Below are positions 35,762-44,825 of a DNA stretch of 64,000 nucleotides, one piece after another. The stretch spans positions 82,866 to 146,865 of the forward strand of contig WYAZ01000139.1 of assembly GCA_011526105.1 (NCBI GenBank). The letters run 5' to 3'. This DNA comes from Deltaproteobacteria bacterium. GTDB taxonomy: Bacteria; Myxococcota; Kuafuiibacteriia; Kuafuiibacteriales; Kuafuiibacteriaceae. Position 1 is the stretch's first letter; each line of letters starts with the position of its first letter. The position numbers and the translations under genes were made by a program. The notes beneath the pieces are model-generated. The model ran no database searches. It was not told where the DNA came from and saw only the letters and a list, made by a program, of their open reading frames with translations.

Positions 35762-37357
35762 CTAGTTCAAGATTTCGGCGCAGGAGAGCGGCTTGTCGGC
35801 GGTCGAGAGCCGATAGCTGACCTCGATGGTAGCGTCCGTGGGCGGCACGAAGTTGCCGTCGAAGAAGACCGCGTTCGAGCCGGACTCGTAGACCCAGCCC
35901 GTGGCGCGATCATTCGGGATGACCTCGCCGTTGACCTTCACGCAGAACGGCGCGGTGGGCCCGTCTGCGACCGGTTCGTCCCCCGGGGCGCAGGGGATGG
36001 GGTTCTGGTTGCCCAGGGCGCAGTCGGGGAACTTGGTGAGCTCGAACTTACGCTTGAGGCCCGCGGCTTCGAAGCCGAGCGCGTCGAGCACCACGCCGTA
36101 GTCTTGCGCGCAGATGGAGCCGAAGATGCCGTTCTTTTGCAGCAGCTCCGCGAAGCGGCCGCTGTCGGTGGTGCAGGCGTTGCTCTCGCAGGAGATGCAG
36201 CCGCGCTCGCCGCACTTGAAGTTGCCGCACTCTTGGTCATTCTGGCAGACGGTGCTCATGCAGATGCCGGGCAGGCCGGGGATGGGGTACGTGCAGCTGC
36301 TGCCGGTGGGACAGAGCAAGCGAGCCTCGTCGCAGATCTTGAACTCTTCCGAGAGGCCACGCGAGTACATGGACAGCGCGATGTAGCGCGTGCCTTCGAT
36401 CGCGGTGCGCACGCCGTTGGGGTTGTTCAAGGTCTGCGCGCAGCCTCCGGGGTTGGGGCCGGGGCCGTCGAGGTCCGGGTCACCCACGATGGCGCTCAAG
36501 GAGACCATGCCCTCGTTGCCGGCGCGCTTGAGGCTCTCGAAGATGCGGTAGTAGTACTGCGGCAGACCGAAGGTGCCGTCATCTTCGTCCGAGACGAAGA
36601 TGACGAAGAGCGAAGCCTGGGGCCGCACGAAGTCGGTGTTCTCCGTGGGCATGGGGATGAACGCGCCGGTCTGGGCGGCTCGATCGACGTGCCGACCGAG
36701 CGCACGGGCCGCGGCTTCGATGCCTCGCTCGCCCGCGCCGCCCGCCGTACCCACGCGCACGATGCGTGAGAAGGCGCTCGCGGCGCCGGGGGTGGTGGCG
36801 GTGATGAATGACAGCGCCTGAGTCTGATCACACTGGTTGTTGGCGGGGTCGGACTCCGGGAGCGCTGCTTGATGCGCGCAGTCGGAGGCCACCTGGCAGT
36901 AGCGGAACTTGCTCGCGGCGGGAGCGGCACCCGGAGCGCTGGTGCAAAGGCCCGCCTTTCTCAGCCGACCCTGATCGAGCGCGGCGCTCGCTCGCACGTC
37001 GGTGGTGACGACGCCGATGTGGTAATCCGGTGGGTTACAGGGAGCGCCGGAGACCGAGCAGAGCTTGGTGGAGAAGTCGCAGACGTCGTTGGCCTCACCC
37101 GTGCCTTGGCACACCGTGAGGCCGGTGATGAAGCGCTGGAAGTTCGTGGCGAGCGCGTCTTGCTCGTCGACCATGGTGCCGGAGTTGTCGACGACCCAGA
37201 GGATGTCGACCAAGGCCGCGGGCTCCTGCTTCAGCTCGTCGGTCTGGATCTCGGGTGGGGGGACCCGAATGATCACGTCCTCGCCGCACGCGGCGGAGGC
37301 GGCCCAGAACAGGAAGAACGCGGTGAGGGATCGAAGAGAACGAGGGTTTGCGTTCAT
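35762..37357 (-). CDS. Lipoprotein with VWA domain and Cys-rich insert
   Basis: A 531-residue lipoprotein; lipobox SAAC near residue 24. A von Willebrand factor A domain begins with VDILWVVDNSGTMVDEQ, which carries the metal-ion-dependent adhesion site as D-x-N-S-G-T (Asp, Ser and Thr present). SLFVIFVSDEDDGTFGLPQYYY is the fourth strand region with acidic residues. A Cys-rich segment (about residues 340-400, CMSTVCQNDQECGNFKCGERGC region) lies inside. The C-terminal 100 residues form a beta domain. It heads the operon of three lipoprotein genes and a channel gene, divergent from the helicase gene. Confidence 0.88.
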   Translation of the reverse strand: MNANPRSLRSLTAFFLFWAASAACGEDVIIRVPPPEIQTDELKQEPAALVDILWVVDNSGTMVDEQDALATNFQRFITGLTVCQGTGEANDVCDFSTKLCSVSGAPCNPPDYHIGVVTTDVRASAALDQGRLRKAGLCTSAPGAAPAASKFRYCQVASDCAHQAALPESDPANNQCDQTQALSFITATTPGAASAFSRIVRVGTAGGAGERGIEAAARALGRHVDRAAQTGAFIPMPTENTDFVRPQASLFVIFVSDEDDGTFGLPQYYYRIFESLKRAGNEGMVSLSAIVGDPDLDGPGPNPGGCAQTLNNPNGVRTAIEGTRYIALSMYSRGLSEEFKICDEARLLCPTGSSCTYPIPGLPGICMSTVCQNDQECGNFKCGERGCISCESNACTTDSGRFAELLQKNGIFGSICAQDYGVVLDALGFEAAGLKRKFELTKFPDCALGNQNPIPCAPGDEPVADGPTAPFCVKVNGEVIPNDRATGWVYESGSNAVFFDGNFVPPTDATIEVSYRLSTADKPLSCAEILN

Positions 37358-37379
37358 GTCTCACCCCGTCCTAGACCCC

Positions 37380-37393
37380 CAAACCGCGGTTTG
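37380..37393. promoter_or_regulatory. 14-bp perfect palindrome between divergent operons
   Basis: CAAACCGCGGTTTG is a perfect palindrome in the 111-base gap between the VWA-lipoprotein gene and the helicase gene. Its position, 22 bases before one start and 75 before the other, would suit a repressor or activator site. No known consensus is assigned. Confidence 0.4.
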
Positions 37394-37468
37394 TCCATCA
37401 TCGGATGACCCCCGGCAGACCCCCGTCTGCATTGACTGTTTGGTCCCGGGCCGCTAGGCGCATCCCAC

Positions 37469-39256
37469 GTGAATACCAAGAATCCCCCGGACCCGGTGCG
37501 CTTCGATGACATGAATCTGTCGCCCGAGGCCCGCGCTGGTCTGCAGGCGCTCGGCTACGAGCGCGCCACTCCGGTCCAGGCCGCCACCTTCGAGCCCGCG
37601 ATGTCCGGCAAAGACCTCGTGGTTCAGTCGAAGACCGGCACCGGCAAGACGACCGCCTTTGGACTGCCGCTCATCGAGCGCATTCGCACCGACGAATCGC
37701 TCATCGATCCCCAGGCGCTCATCTTGTGCCCCACCCGCGAGCTCGCGCTGCAGGTCGCGGAGGAGCTTGCGGAGCTGGGTGACCCCAAGGGTGTCCGCAT
37801 CATGACGATCTACGGCGGCACGCCCATGCGCCCTCAGCTCCAAGGCCTCAAGGCGGGCTGCGACGTCATCGTCGGCACGCCGGGCCGCGTGCTCGATCAC
37901 ATCCGACGGCGCACGCTGCGCCTCGTGCACGTCCACGCCGCGGTTCTCGACGAAGCGGACGAGATGCTCTCGATGGGTTTCTGGGACGAGGTCACCGCGA
38001 TCCTGGACTCGCTCCCCGATGAGCGTCAGACCTTCCTCTTCTCGGCCACGCTGCCCGACCAGATTCGGCGTGCGGCAGGAAAGTACCTGAAGGATCCGCA
38101 GCGCATCGACATCTCGCGCGACGAGCTCACGGTCGAAGGCATCGAGAACGTGTACTACGAGCGTGATGACAAGCTGCCCAAGCCGAGAAACCTGCTCTAC
38201 CTCCTCGAGGTCGAGCGCCCCGAGACCGCGATCATCTTCTGCAACACGCGCGACGACGCTTCCGTTGTGGCGAGCTTCCTTCGGCGCCAGGGCCTGAACG
38301 CTCTGACGCTGTCCGGCGAGTTCGGTCAGAAGGATCGCGAGCGCATCATGAACCGCATGAAACGCGGTGATCTGCAGTACCTCGTGGCCACCGACATCGC
38401 GGCGCGAGGCATCGACATCTCGGACCTCTCCCACGTCATCAACTATTCGCTGCCGGACTACACCGAGGTGTACGTCCATCGCGTCGGGCGCACCGGGCGC
38501 ATCGGCAAGAAGGGCACCGCGGTGTCTTTGGTTTCGGGCAAGGATGAGATGACCTTCACCCAGCTCAAGCGTCAGTTTGGCATCGACTGGAAAAAGCGTG
38601 TCCTGCCCGAGCGCGAGGAGATCTTGAAACTCCACGCGGAGCGAGTGACCGGCGAGCTGATCAAGCGGGCCCGGGACGTGGAGATCACTTCTTTCCTCCA
38701 CCTTTCGCAGCACCTGATTAAGACCGAGGGCAGCCATGAGGCCATCGCGTTCTTGCTCAAGCGCCACTTCGAAGCGGTGGAAGAACAACGCGAGGCGGAG
38801 GCGCGTGAAGAAGACGAGCGTCAACGCAAGACCATGGAGCGCCGAACGCAGCGTGTGGTGGACGACCCCCCAGCACCAGCCGCCGCGCCGCCGCCGGCGC
38901 CCGCGCGGGAGAGTGCGCCCTCGGACGATGGCGACGAGAAGCGTAAGAAGAAACGCAAGCGTCGCGACCGCGACGACGACGAGGAGAGCTCGGTGCCTTT
39001 GCCCGCGCTCCCCGACCACGTGCGCCTGTTCGTGAATCGCGGGAAGAATCACGGCTTCGACGACAAGCGCATGCGCGAGTTCGTGGGCTCGGTCGGCGGC
39101 GCCGAGTGGCCCGACAGCGCTCGGATGGTCCTGCGTCGCACGCACTCCTTCGTCGAGCTGCCCGAGTCTCTGGCGGCCACCGTGGTCGCGGCCTCCGAGC
39201 GGGGCCTCGAGCTCGACGAGAAGCCGGTGACGATCGAACGAGCGAGGACACGCTGA
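37469..39256 (+). CDS. DEAD-box RNA helicase with DbpA-type RNA-binding domain
   Basis: A 595-residue helicase of the DeaD/DbpA group. Motifs: Q motif RATPVQAATFEP (about 33-44), Walker A SKTGTGKT (53-60), PTRELALQVA, TPGRVLDH, DEAD (161-164), SAT (191-193), then in the second RecA domain VATDIAARGIDI and HRVGRTGRIG (336-345). A charged linker (about 440-515) precedes a DbpA RNA-binding domain (about 515-590, VRLFVNRGKNHGF, FVELPESLA). Such helicases assist ribosome assembly and cold adaptation. GTG start at 37469. The stop overlaps the next gene (TGATG). Confidence 0.96.
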   Translation: MNTKNPPDPVRFDDMNLSPEARAGLQALGYERATPVQAATFEPAMSGKDLVVQSKTGTGKTTAFGLPLIERIRTDESLIDPQALILCPTRELALQVAEELAELGDPKGVRIMTIYGGTPMRPQLQGLKAGCDVIVGTPGRVLDHIRRRTLRLVHVHAAVLDEADEMLSMGFWDEVTAILDSLPDERQTFLFSATLPDQIRRAAGKYLKDPQRIDISRDELTVEGIENVYYERDDKLPKPRNLLYLLEVERPETAIIFCNTRDDASVVASFLRRQGLNALTLSGEFGQKDRERIMNRMKRGDLQYLVATDIAARGIDISDLSHVINYSLPDYTEVYVHRVGRTGRIGKKGTAVSLVSGKDEMTFTQLKRQFGIDWKKRVLPEREEILKLHAERVTGELIKRARDVEITSFLHLSQHLIKTEGSHEAIAFLLKRHFEAVEEQREAEAREEDERQRKTMERRTQRVVDDPPAPAAAPPPAPARESAPSDDGDEKRKKKRKRRDRDDDEESSVPLPALPDHVRLFVNRGKNHGFDDKRMREFVGSVGGAEWPDSARMVLRRTHSFVELPESLAATVVAASERGLELDEKPVTIERARTR

Positions 39257-39999
39257 TGGGACGGCCGGCCAAACGCAGCAAGAAGGCCGTGCCTCCGCCG
39301 CGTCCTGGCCGGGGCACCAAGACGCGCGGTCGTCTCGCGACCAAGGGGCGAGACGTTCGCCCTCAGACCGCGCGCACCAAGGTCGAAGAGGCGATGGAGG
39401 CTCGCCTCGCGACCCTCGAGCCGGACACCGAGCGCTACCACGCGCTCCGGACCGCCATCGACTTCAAGCGCTCGTGGCTCGAACTCGCGCGGCGCCTCGC
39501 GGACGTGGAGCAGAGCGGTGAGTTCAAAGAGTGGGGCTATCGAAGTTTCGATGCCTACGCGCAGCACGAGCTGCACATCCGCAAAGACACCGCGCAGAAG
39601 CTGCTCCGGAGCTATCGCTTCTTGTCCACACACGAGCGTCCTCTGCTCGACGACGACGACGACGATCAAGGGCCGGCGGCGCTCCCCAGCTTTCAGGCGC
39701 TCGATGTCCTCGCGGCCGCTCGTGAGAATCCGTATCTCAACGAGAAAGACTACCGTGAGCTGCGCGACCAGGTCTTTCGCGACGACCCCACGCCGGCGCA
39801 GGTTCGAAAGATCGTGCGCGACCGCGCCCCCGAACCCGTAAAGAAGCAGCCGGTCGACCCCCTCGATCGCATGCGCCGTGCGCTCGTCCTCTCGGAGCGC
39901 CTCTACGGCCTGCTGATGGAAGAAGAGCGGCTGCCCGACAATCTGAGCCGCGCTGCAGAGACCCTCGTCGTGGGTCTCCGAAAGCTCGTGGAGGAATAG
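39256..39999 (+). CDS. Basic protein of unknown function coupled to the helicase
   Basis: A 247-residue protein. The first 45 residues are Lys/Arg/Pro-rich with AT-hook-like RP pairs (GRPAKRSKK, RPGRGTKTRGR), suitable for nucleic-acid contact. A helical region follows (residues about 55-140: LRTAIDFKRSWLELARRLADV, GYRSFDAYAQHELHIRK, AQKLLRSYRFL), an acidic run DDDDDD near 135, and a C-terminal helical domain with DPTPAQVRKIVRDRAP. Family not recognised; the middle part recalls helix-turn-helix replication or partition proteins. The start overlaps the helicase stop, so an RNA- or DNA-linked job is possible. Confidence 0.8.
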   Translation: MGRPAKRSKKAVPPPRPGRGTKTRGRLATKGRDVRPQTARTKVEEAMEARLATLEPDTERYHALRTAIDFKRSWLELARRLADVEQSGEFKEWGYRSFDAYAQHELHIRKDTAQKLLRSYRFLSTHERPLLDDDDDDQGPAALPSFQALDVLAAARENPYLNEKDYRELRDQVFRDDPTPAQVRKIVRDRAPEPVKKQPVDPLDRMRRALVLSERLYGLLMEEERLPDNLSRAAETLVVGLRKLVEE

Positions 40000-40001
40000 T
40001 C

Positions 40002-42149
40002 GTGCGCTCGGCGGGTCCACTCGTCGTTCGCTTCGTCCTGGTGACGCTCTCTGGGAGCGCCATCACCGCCTGCGCGGTTCAGGCCCGCTCGCTCCGCTCT
40101 CCCGAGATCGTGCGTTTCGAGATGCAGGACGCGGAAGGTCGCCGCGACGTCCACGCCGCCGGCATCGAGGATGCGCTCGTCTCTCAGTACCCGACCATCC
40201 GAACCCTGGGGCTCCGCGTGCTCGCGCGCAGCGAAGAGCGCGGCACCAGCACGCAGGCGGCCTCACTGCTCGGTGACGTCGATGAGCAGGTTGCGGGCTG
40301 GGCGGGCTTTGCGCTCGGCCAGATCGGTGAGGCCTACGGAGAGGCGGCGCTGCTCGAGTCTTTGGCCTCCGTTTCGCGTGCGCCCGAGCAGGCGCTGCTC
40401 GCGCTCGCGAGATCGGGTACCGCCTCCACCGCGCAGGGCCTGGTGCGTTTTCTAGACGACAAACGCAGCTCGGTGCGTGCGGCCGCGAGCCTGGCCCTGG
40501 GGCTCGTCGCCAAGCGGGACGCGAGCATCCTCGACCCCGAGGTCGTTCATCCCGCTTTGGCGCCGCTGCTCGAAGCCAAGGAGGCCGAGATCCGGTACGG
40601 GGCGAGCTACGCCCTGTCCAGGCTCGCCGGCCCCAAAGCGCCGGCGCTGCTCGTGACGGTCCTTCGCGACGTCGACCCCGAAGTCCGCATCAACGCGGCG
40701 CGAGGCATTGGCGTCTCCTTGGGAGGGCCTTTCCTGCTCGACGCCGCGCTCTCCGACCCCGACTGGCGCGTGCGCGTCGACGTCGCAAGGGCGCTCGGCG
40801 CGATCGGGAAGGGCTCACCCCAGGACGTCGATGCTGCAGCGCAACGCCTCTTGCGGATGTCCATCGCCGAGCTCGGCTCTCTCGCCGTCGCGAGTCCACT
40901 CGCGTCGGGGACGGCGCTGCACGTGTTGCGAGCGGCGATCGAAGCGGCGCGCCCGATGGGCGAGCCGGGCAAGCGAGTCCTCCTCGAACTCGAGCGCCGC
41001 TCTTCGGCGTTTGAGAACCCTGCCCCCGAGACCTCGAGTGATCGGGCCCGTTTTGAGTGCGAGCTCGCGCTGGCGCTCGACATCGTCACGAGCCGCTTCA
41101 AGCGGGTGCCGCGATGCGGCGACTCCAGCATCCTCGCCTGGCGCCGGTGGTCTTGGGAGGTGCAGTTCCTCGCGAAGCGCACCAAGCCTGATCTGAAGCG
41201 CCTGCTCGAGCTCGGCACCCACGCCGACAGTCGGGTCCGCACCGCGGTCGTCGAGGCGCTCGGTCAGATCGAAGGCGACGTGGCCACCCAAGCCCTCCTC
41301 GGTCTGCTCGACGCCGAGGATCTGCTCACCGTTTCCGCCGCCGCCAGCCTGGTCTTTGAGCGGCTCGCTCAGGCCGAGCTTGCGCCCGAGGTCCTCGGTC
41401 TCTTCGCGCGGGCGCTCGAACGGACCGCCAAGGACCCGGACCCAACGCTCGTCTCCGGGGTCCTCGATGCGCTGCTCGCCCTCGGACCTCGCGCCGCCGC
41501 GCTCGAGGCTTCGGTGCGCGCGCTGGGCTCTGATCCTCGGACCCCGGTGCGAAGGCGCGTCGCCGCCTTCGCGCGGGCGCTCGGCCACGAAGACGCGCGC
41601 ATCGGCGCCTCCCCCGGCCTCGCGACCGACGCGCGGCCCGCGCCTTATCACGAGCGACTCCGCGCTGAAGTCCTCACCGCGCGAGGCACCTTCGAGCTCG
41701 AGCTATGGGGCGATCTCGCGCCTCGGGCGGTCGGCAGCTTCGTCGCGCTCGCGCGTTCGAAGCTCTACAAGGGTCGGGTCTTTCATCGCGTGGTCCCGGG
41801 CTTCGTCACGCAAGGGGGCGGCGAGCGAGGTGATGGCTGGGGCAGCCCCGGCTATGCGATCGAGGACGAGTGCTCTCCCGTCCCCTTCGTCCGAGGTGTG
41901 CTCGGCATCGCCACGGCCGGCCGAGACACGGGCGGGAGCCAGTTCTTCTTCATGCACGCGCGCCATCCCCACCTCGAGGGGGCCTACACCGCCTTCGGTC
42001 AGATCACCAAAGGCCACGAGGTTGCCGAAGCCCTGCAGGTCGACGACGAGATCCTCGAAGTGAAGGTGGTTGGCCTGGAAGAGCCCTCTTTGGGCCAACC
42101 GAGGCGGACGCCGCGCCCAGGGCTCCCATCCTCTGCCAGCCCGGGGTAA
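40002..42149 (+). CDS. Lipoprotein with HEAT repeats and C-terminal cyclophilin domain
   Basis: A 715-residue protein (GTG start). The signal ends in lipobox TAC near residue 24. Residues about 50-540 are HEAT-like helical repeats (AGWAGFALGQIGEA, VRAAASLALG, IRYGASYALSRLAGP, VRVDVARALGAIGKG). The last 170 residues are a cyclophilin peptidyl-prolyl isomerase: ARGTFELELWGDLAPRAV, VFHRVVPGFVTQGG, GGSQFFFMHARHPHLEG and YTAFGQI. The active-site Arg, Phe and Gln residues are present. Protein folding or assembly in the envelope is likely. It begins two bases after the upstream stop and is followed by the ATPase gene. Confidence 0.9.
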   Translation: MRSAGPLVVRFVLVTLSGSAITACAVQARSLRSPEIVRFEMQDAEGRRDVHAAGIEDALVSQYPTIRTLGLRVLARSEERGTSTQAASLLGDVDEQVAGWAGFALGQIGEAYGEAALLESLASVSRAPEQALLALARSGTASTAQGLVRFLDDKRSSVRAAASLALGLVAKRDASILDPEVVHPALAPLLEAKEAEIRYGASYALSRLAGPKAPALLVTVLRDVDPEVRINAARGIGVSLGGPFLLDAALSDPDWRVRVDVARALGAIGKGSPQDVDAAAQRLLRMSIAELGSLAVASPLASGTALHVLRAAIEAARPMGEPGKRVLLELERRSSAFENPAPETSSDRARFECELALALDIVTSRFKRVPRCGDSSILAWRRWSWEVQFLAKRTKPDLKRLLELGTHADSRVRTAVVEALGQIEGDVATQALLGLLDAEDLLTVSAAASLVFERLAQAELAPEVLGLFARALERTAKDPDPTLVSGVLDALLALGPRAAALEASVRALGSDPRTPVRRRVAAFARALGHEDARIGASPGLATDARPAPYHERLRAEVLTARGTFELELWGDLAPRAVGSFVALARSKLYKGRVFHRVVPGFVTQGGGERGDGWGSPGYAIEDECSPVPFVRGVLGIATAGRDTGGSQFFFMHARHPHLEGAYTAFGQITKGHEVAEALQVDDEILEVKVVGLEEPSLGQPRRTPRPGLPSSASPG

Positions 42150-42161
42150 GCTCGAAAAGAC

Positions 42162-43790
42162 GTGGGCGTATCCTCCTGGAAGAGCCGCCTCCTGCATGTC
42201 GCGGGTCTTTTCGACGAACCCGCGGTCAGAGAGGTCTTGATCTCGGCGCGGGGCGCGGTGATGGCGGTCCGTGCCGGGGGCCCACGCCGCACGCACCCCG
42301 ACCTCACGCCGGCCCAGCTGAGGGCCCTGACCCGCTCTCTGGTGAGTGCGATCTCGCTTCCCTTCGGGCCCGAGCACCCGGTTGTGCAGGCTCGGCTCGA
42401 CGGCTTTCGAATCAGCCTCCACACCACGCCCGCAGTGGAGGCGGGCCCGGTCATCCGGATCGAACGAGAGGCGGGGGTCGCGCCGACGGTGTCTGCGCTC
42501 ATCGCCACCGATGTCCTCACCTCGTCCTTCGCGGAGCTCCTGCGGCGGAGTGTCGGGCACAGCTCGATGGTCATCATCGGCGCTCGCGGTACCGGCAAGA
42601 GCGCCTTGCTCGCGGCGCTCGTCAAAGAGGCGGCGGCTCGGCGCCGCGTGCTCGTTTGTGGCCTCTCGCAGAGCCTGTTCGAACGCGGCCTGGCCGCCGA
42701 GTTGGTCTGGGCCAAGGACGCGCCCCTTCATCAGCTCTCGCTCACGGTGGGGGCCGAGCTCATCGTCGCCGAACAACCTTCGGGGGCCCGCTGGCTCGAG
42801 CTCCTCGCCGGCTCTCGTCCCTTCGTGGCGAGCTTCGAGGCGCCGGATATGAGCGCGGGGCTCTCGCGCCTGTTGACCACCCTCGTGCTCGAACGCCCAG
42901 GGCTCACCGCAGAAGCGGCCGAGACCATGATCGAAGGGGGCCTCGCGATCATCGCGGAGCTGGGCCAGCGCGCCGGCGAGCTCTCGGCGCAGCTTCTGGC
43001 CTTCGGAGAGCCGCGTCGGGTGCAAGGACGCCTCTCTTTGCGCGTCCTCGCGCGCCGTAAGCCGGAAGGCGGAGAAGAGATGAGCCTCGAGGGCTCGCGC
43101 ATCCGCGAGCGGCTCGCGAGCTTCAGCGGTCGCGTCTCGGAAGCACCCAAGCCCTCGTTCCTCCCCGACGAGACCAGACCGGAGCGAGCGGAGCTCGGTG
43201 TGGTGGGCAGCAAAGCCCAGCTCGGGGTCGTCGAGGCCGCCTTCGCGGCCGAGAACCAGCGCAGCTCTGACGCGCCAGTGGGAAGGATCGGCTCGGGCGA
43301 CCTCTCCATGCTGCGGCCCGAGCAGCTCGTCAGTCAGTCATTTCTCGTCGACGTCTCCAAGGAGCCGGGGTTTGGGCTCGCCACGAACGTGAAGACCTGG
43401 GCCCCCGAATCACCCGGCAAAGAGCGTGCGTCGACCGAGTTGTCGCCGCGGGAGCCGAGTGGTCTGGATTCCCTCGAGGAGATCGGGTCAGGGAGTTTCT
43501 CGGACGGCGATCGCACCCTCAACGCGGTGGATCTCGAAGCCGCCGGCGTAGAACTGCCCGACGAGTTCGGAGGTGTCGAGACCGTGCCCCCATCCGTGTT
43601 ACCGGGCCAAGCCCCCGCCGCCTTGCCGGCGCTGCCCGATCTTTCGAAGGCCCCGCGGGTCGGTCAAGACGATGGCCAGACCTTGATCCTGGGCGCCGGG
43701 AGTGCGACGCCCGGCGCGGGGGCAGAAGACGTGGTGGATCGGCGAACGAAGTCTCCGGCCTTGGGCGCGGGCCCCAAGGCCCGGAGCTGA
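42162..43790 (+). CDS. Divergent VirB11/CpaF-like secretion ATPase with long disordered tail
   Basis: A 542-residue protein (GTG start). Residues about 45-105 match the N-terminal domain of CpaF/PilT-type ATPases (LTRSLVSAISLPFG...ARLDGFRISL). The ATPase core has Walker A GARGTGKS near 143-150; the Walker B/His-box region is degenerate, with AELIVAEQPSGARWLELL in place of the usual VGExRGxEALDML and VASFEAP in place of the TxHA box. After residue 300 the protein is a 240-residue Pro/Ser/Asp/Gly-rich tail. CpaF-like ATPases power type II/IV export. It is followed after six bases by a TPR gene. Confidence 0.76.
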   Translation: MGVSSWKSRLLHVAGLFDEPAVREVLISARGAVMAVRAGGPRRTHPDLTPAQLRALTRSLVSAISLPFGPEHPVVQARLDGFRISLHTTPAVEAGPVIRIEREAGVAPTVSALIATDVLTSSFAELLRRSVGHSSMVIIGARGTGKSALLAALVKEAAARRRVLVCGLSQSLFERGLAAELVWAKDAPLHQLSLTVGAELIVAEQPSGARWLELLAGSRPFVASFEAPDMSAGLSRLLTTLVLERPGLTAEAAETMIEGGLAIIAELGQRAGELSAQLLAFGEPRRVQGRLSLRVLARRKPEGGEEMSLEGSRIRERLASFSGRVSEAPKPSFLPDETRPERAELGVVGSKAQLGVVEAAFAAENQRSSDAPVGRIGSGDLSMLRPEQLVSQSFLVDVSKEPGFGLATNVKTWAPESPGKERASTELSPREPSGLDSLEEIGSGSFSDGDRTLNAVDLEAAGVELPDEFGGVETVPPSVLPGQAPAALPALPDLSKAPRVGQDDGQTLILGAGSATPGAGAEDVVDRRTKSPALGAGPKARS

Positions 43791-43796
43791 TCGTCC

Positions 43797-44285
43797 GTGC
43801 GCACCGCCGTTGCGACCCCAAGCGCCATGTCCTCGCCCACCGACCTCGCCTCCGAACTGGCGAAGCTGCTGAAGGGAGAGATCGACTTCCGGGATTTCCC
43901 CTGGCTGTCGCCCCAAGAGAGGCGCACGCTGGGGCGAATCGGCATGGCCATGCTCGACTCGGGCAAGCCTAAAGGGGCCCAGGCGGCCTTCGGGGTGCTC
44001 ATCGACCTCGAGCCCGAGCAACCGGCCCACTATTTGATGTACGCGCACTCGGCCTCGCTGGCCGAGGACCTGCCGGAAGCATTTGATTATTTTGGCAAGT
44101 CCATCGAGATCGCCCTGCGGGTTCAGGACTTCCACGATGTGGCGGCCGAGGCCTTCCTGGGCCGGGGTGAGCTGCTCCTGCGCATCGGACGCACCGTGGA
44201 AGCCCGAGCCGACCTCGCCGACGCTGCCACCCGCCTGAAGGATGATGCCCGGAAGAAATCGATTGAAGCCTACTTGGCTTCTTAG
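43797..44285 (+). CDS. TPR protein resembling type III secretion chaperones
   Basis: A 162-residue TPR protein (GTG start; ATG at 43827 is the alternative, giving MSSPTDLASELAKLL). Helical pairs PQERRTLGRIGMAMLDSGKPKGAQAAFGVLI (in part) and PAHYLMYAHSASLAEDLPEAFDYFGKSIEI form about three TPR units, the size and layout of SycD/LcrH-type chaperones that guard secretion partners. The likeness is structural only. It sits between the ATPase gene and two small coupled genes and ends near a likely promoter for those genes. Confidence 0.78.
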   Translation: MRTAVATPSAMSSPTDLASELAKLLKGEIDFRDFPWLSPQERRTLGRIGMAMLDSGKPKGAQAAFGVLIDLEPEQPAHYLMYAHSASLAEDLPEAFDYFGKSIEIALRVQDFHDVAAEAFLGRGELLLRIGRTVEARADLADAATRLKDDARKKSIEAYLAS

Positions 44286-44304
44286 ATGAAGTTGTTTATC
44301 TTAC

Positions 44305-44325
44305 ATGTCCGCCTAGGTCGGATAT
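44305..44325 (+). promoter_or_regulatory. Promoter candidate with overlapping dyad
   Basis: ATGTCCG (44305-44311) and CGGATAT (44319-44325) form a near-perfect inverted repeat, one mismatch in seven, around CCTAGG. It overlaps a TATAGA -10-like box at 44323-44328 with a weak TTACAT at 44301-44306, 16 bases upstream, in an AT-rich pocket ahead of the small gene at 44355. Confidence 0.38.
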
Positions 44326-44354
44326 AGAACCGTCGCGAACGTAGAGAGGCCCAA

Positions 44355-44825
44355 ATGACCAAGATTCCAAAGGCTCAACCCGTCAGCACCAAGCCCACCG
44401 GAGCGGGCACCCGCGTCCGCAAGGGCAGCAGCTCGGGTTCGGCCAAGGCGCAGTCGGCGAAAGGTACGGCGGCAGCCGAGCGAATCGTCGTCTTTCTGGA
44501 CGGAATCGATCTCGCCGACATCAAGGCGGCGGACCGAGACCCGAGCGACCCGATCAGCGCGGGGCTCCAAAAGGGCGTGCGCCAGATCGCCGAGAACGTC
44601 TACGGCTACGGCGGCAAAGACGAGCGGTTCATGGGCCAGATGGCTCAGGCGATGCTTCGCGCGGCAGAGAAGGCCCAGACCGACCCCAATCTGCTGAAGA
44701 TGATGAAGTCTGGAACTCGGCAGGCTCTCGATCCGACCGGCACGAGCAACCTCTCCAAGGAGAAGATCGACACCCTGGCAGAGCGCATCCTGAAGGCCTG
44801 GGCGGACGTCACCTCTTCCTCCTGA
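44355..44825 (+). CDS. Small protein of unknown function in the ATPase cassette
   Basis: A 156-residue protein not recognised. Residues 1-38 are Lys/Ser/Thr-rich and probably disordered. The rest is helical with an acidic strand (IVVFLDGIDLADIKAADRD), GLQKGVRQIAENVYGYGGKDERF and SKEKIDTLAERILKAWADV. The absence of a signal peptide and the disordered N-terminus would suit a protein exported by a dedicated system, but that is inference. The stop overlaps the next start (TGATG). Confidence 0.8.
   Translation: MTKIPKAQPVSTKPTGAGTRVRKGSSSGSAKAQSAKGTAAAERIVVFLDGIDLADIKAADRDPSDPISAGLQKGVRQIAENVYGYGGKDERFMGQMAQAMLRAAEKAQTDPNLLKMMKSGTRQALDPTGTSNLSKEKIDTLAERILKAWADVTSSS

Noticed and set aside
37454..39145. 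A long minus-strand open frame opposite the DEAD-box helicase
   Set aside because: Shadow frame of a high-GC gene; low-complexity Arg/Leu/Val composition and no recognisable domain.
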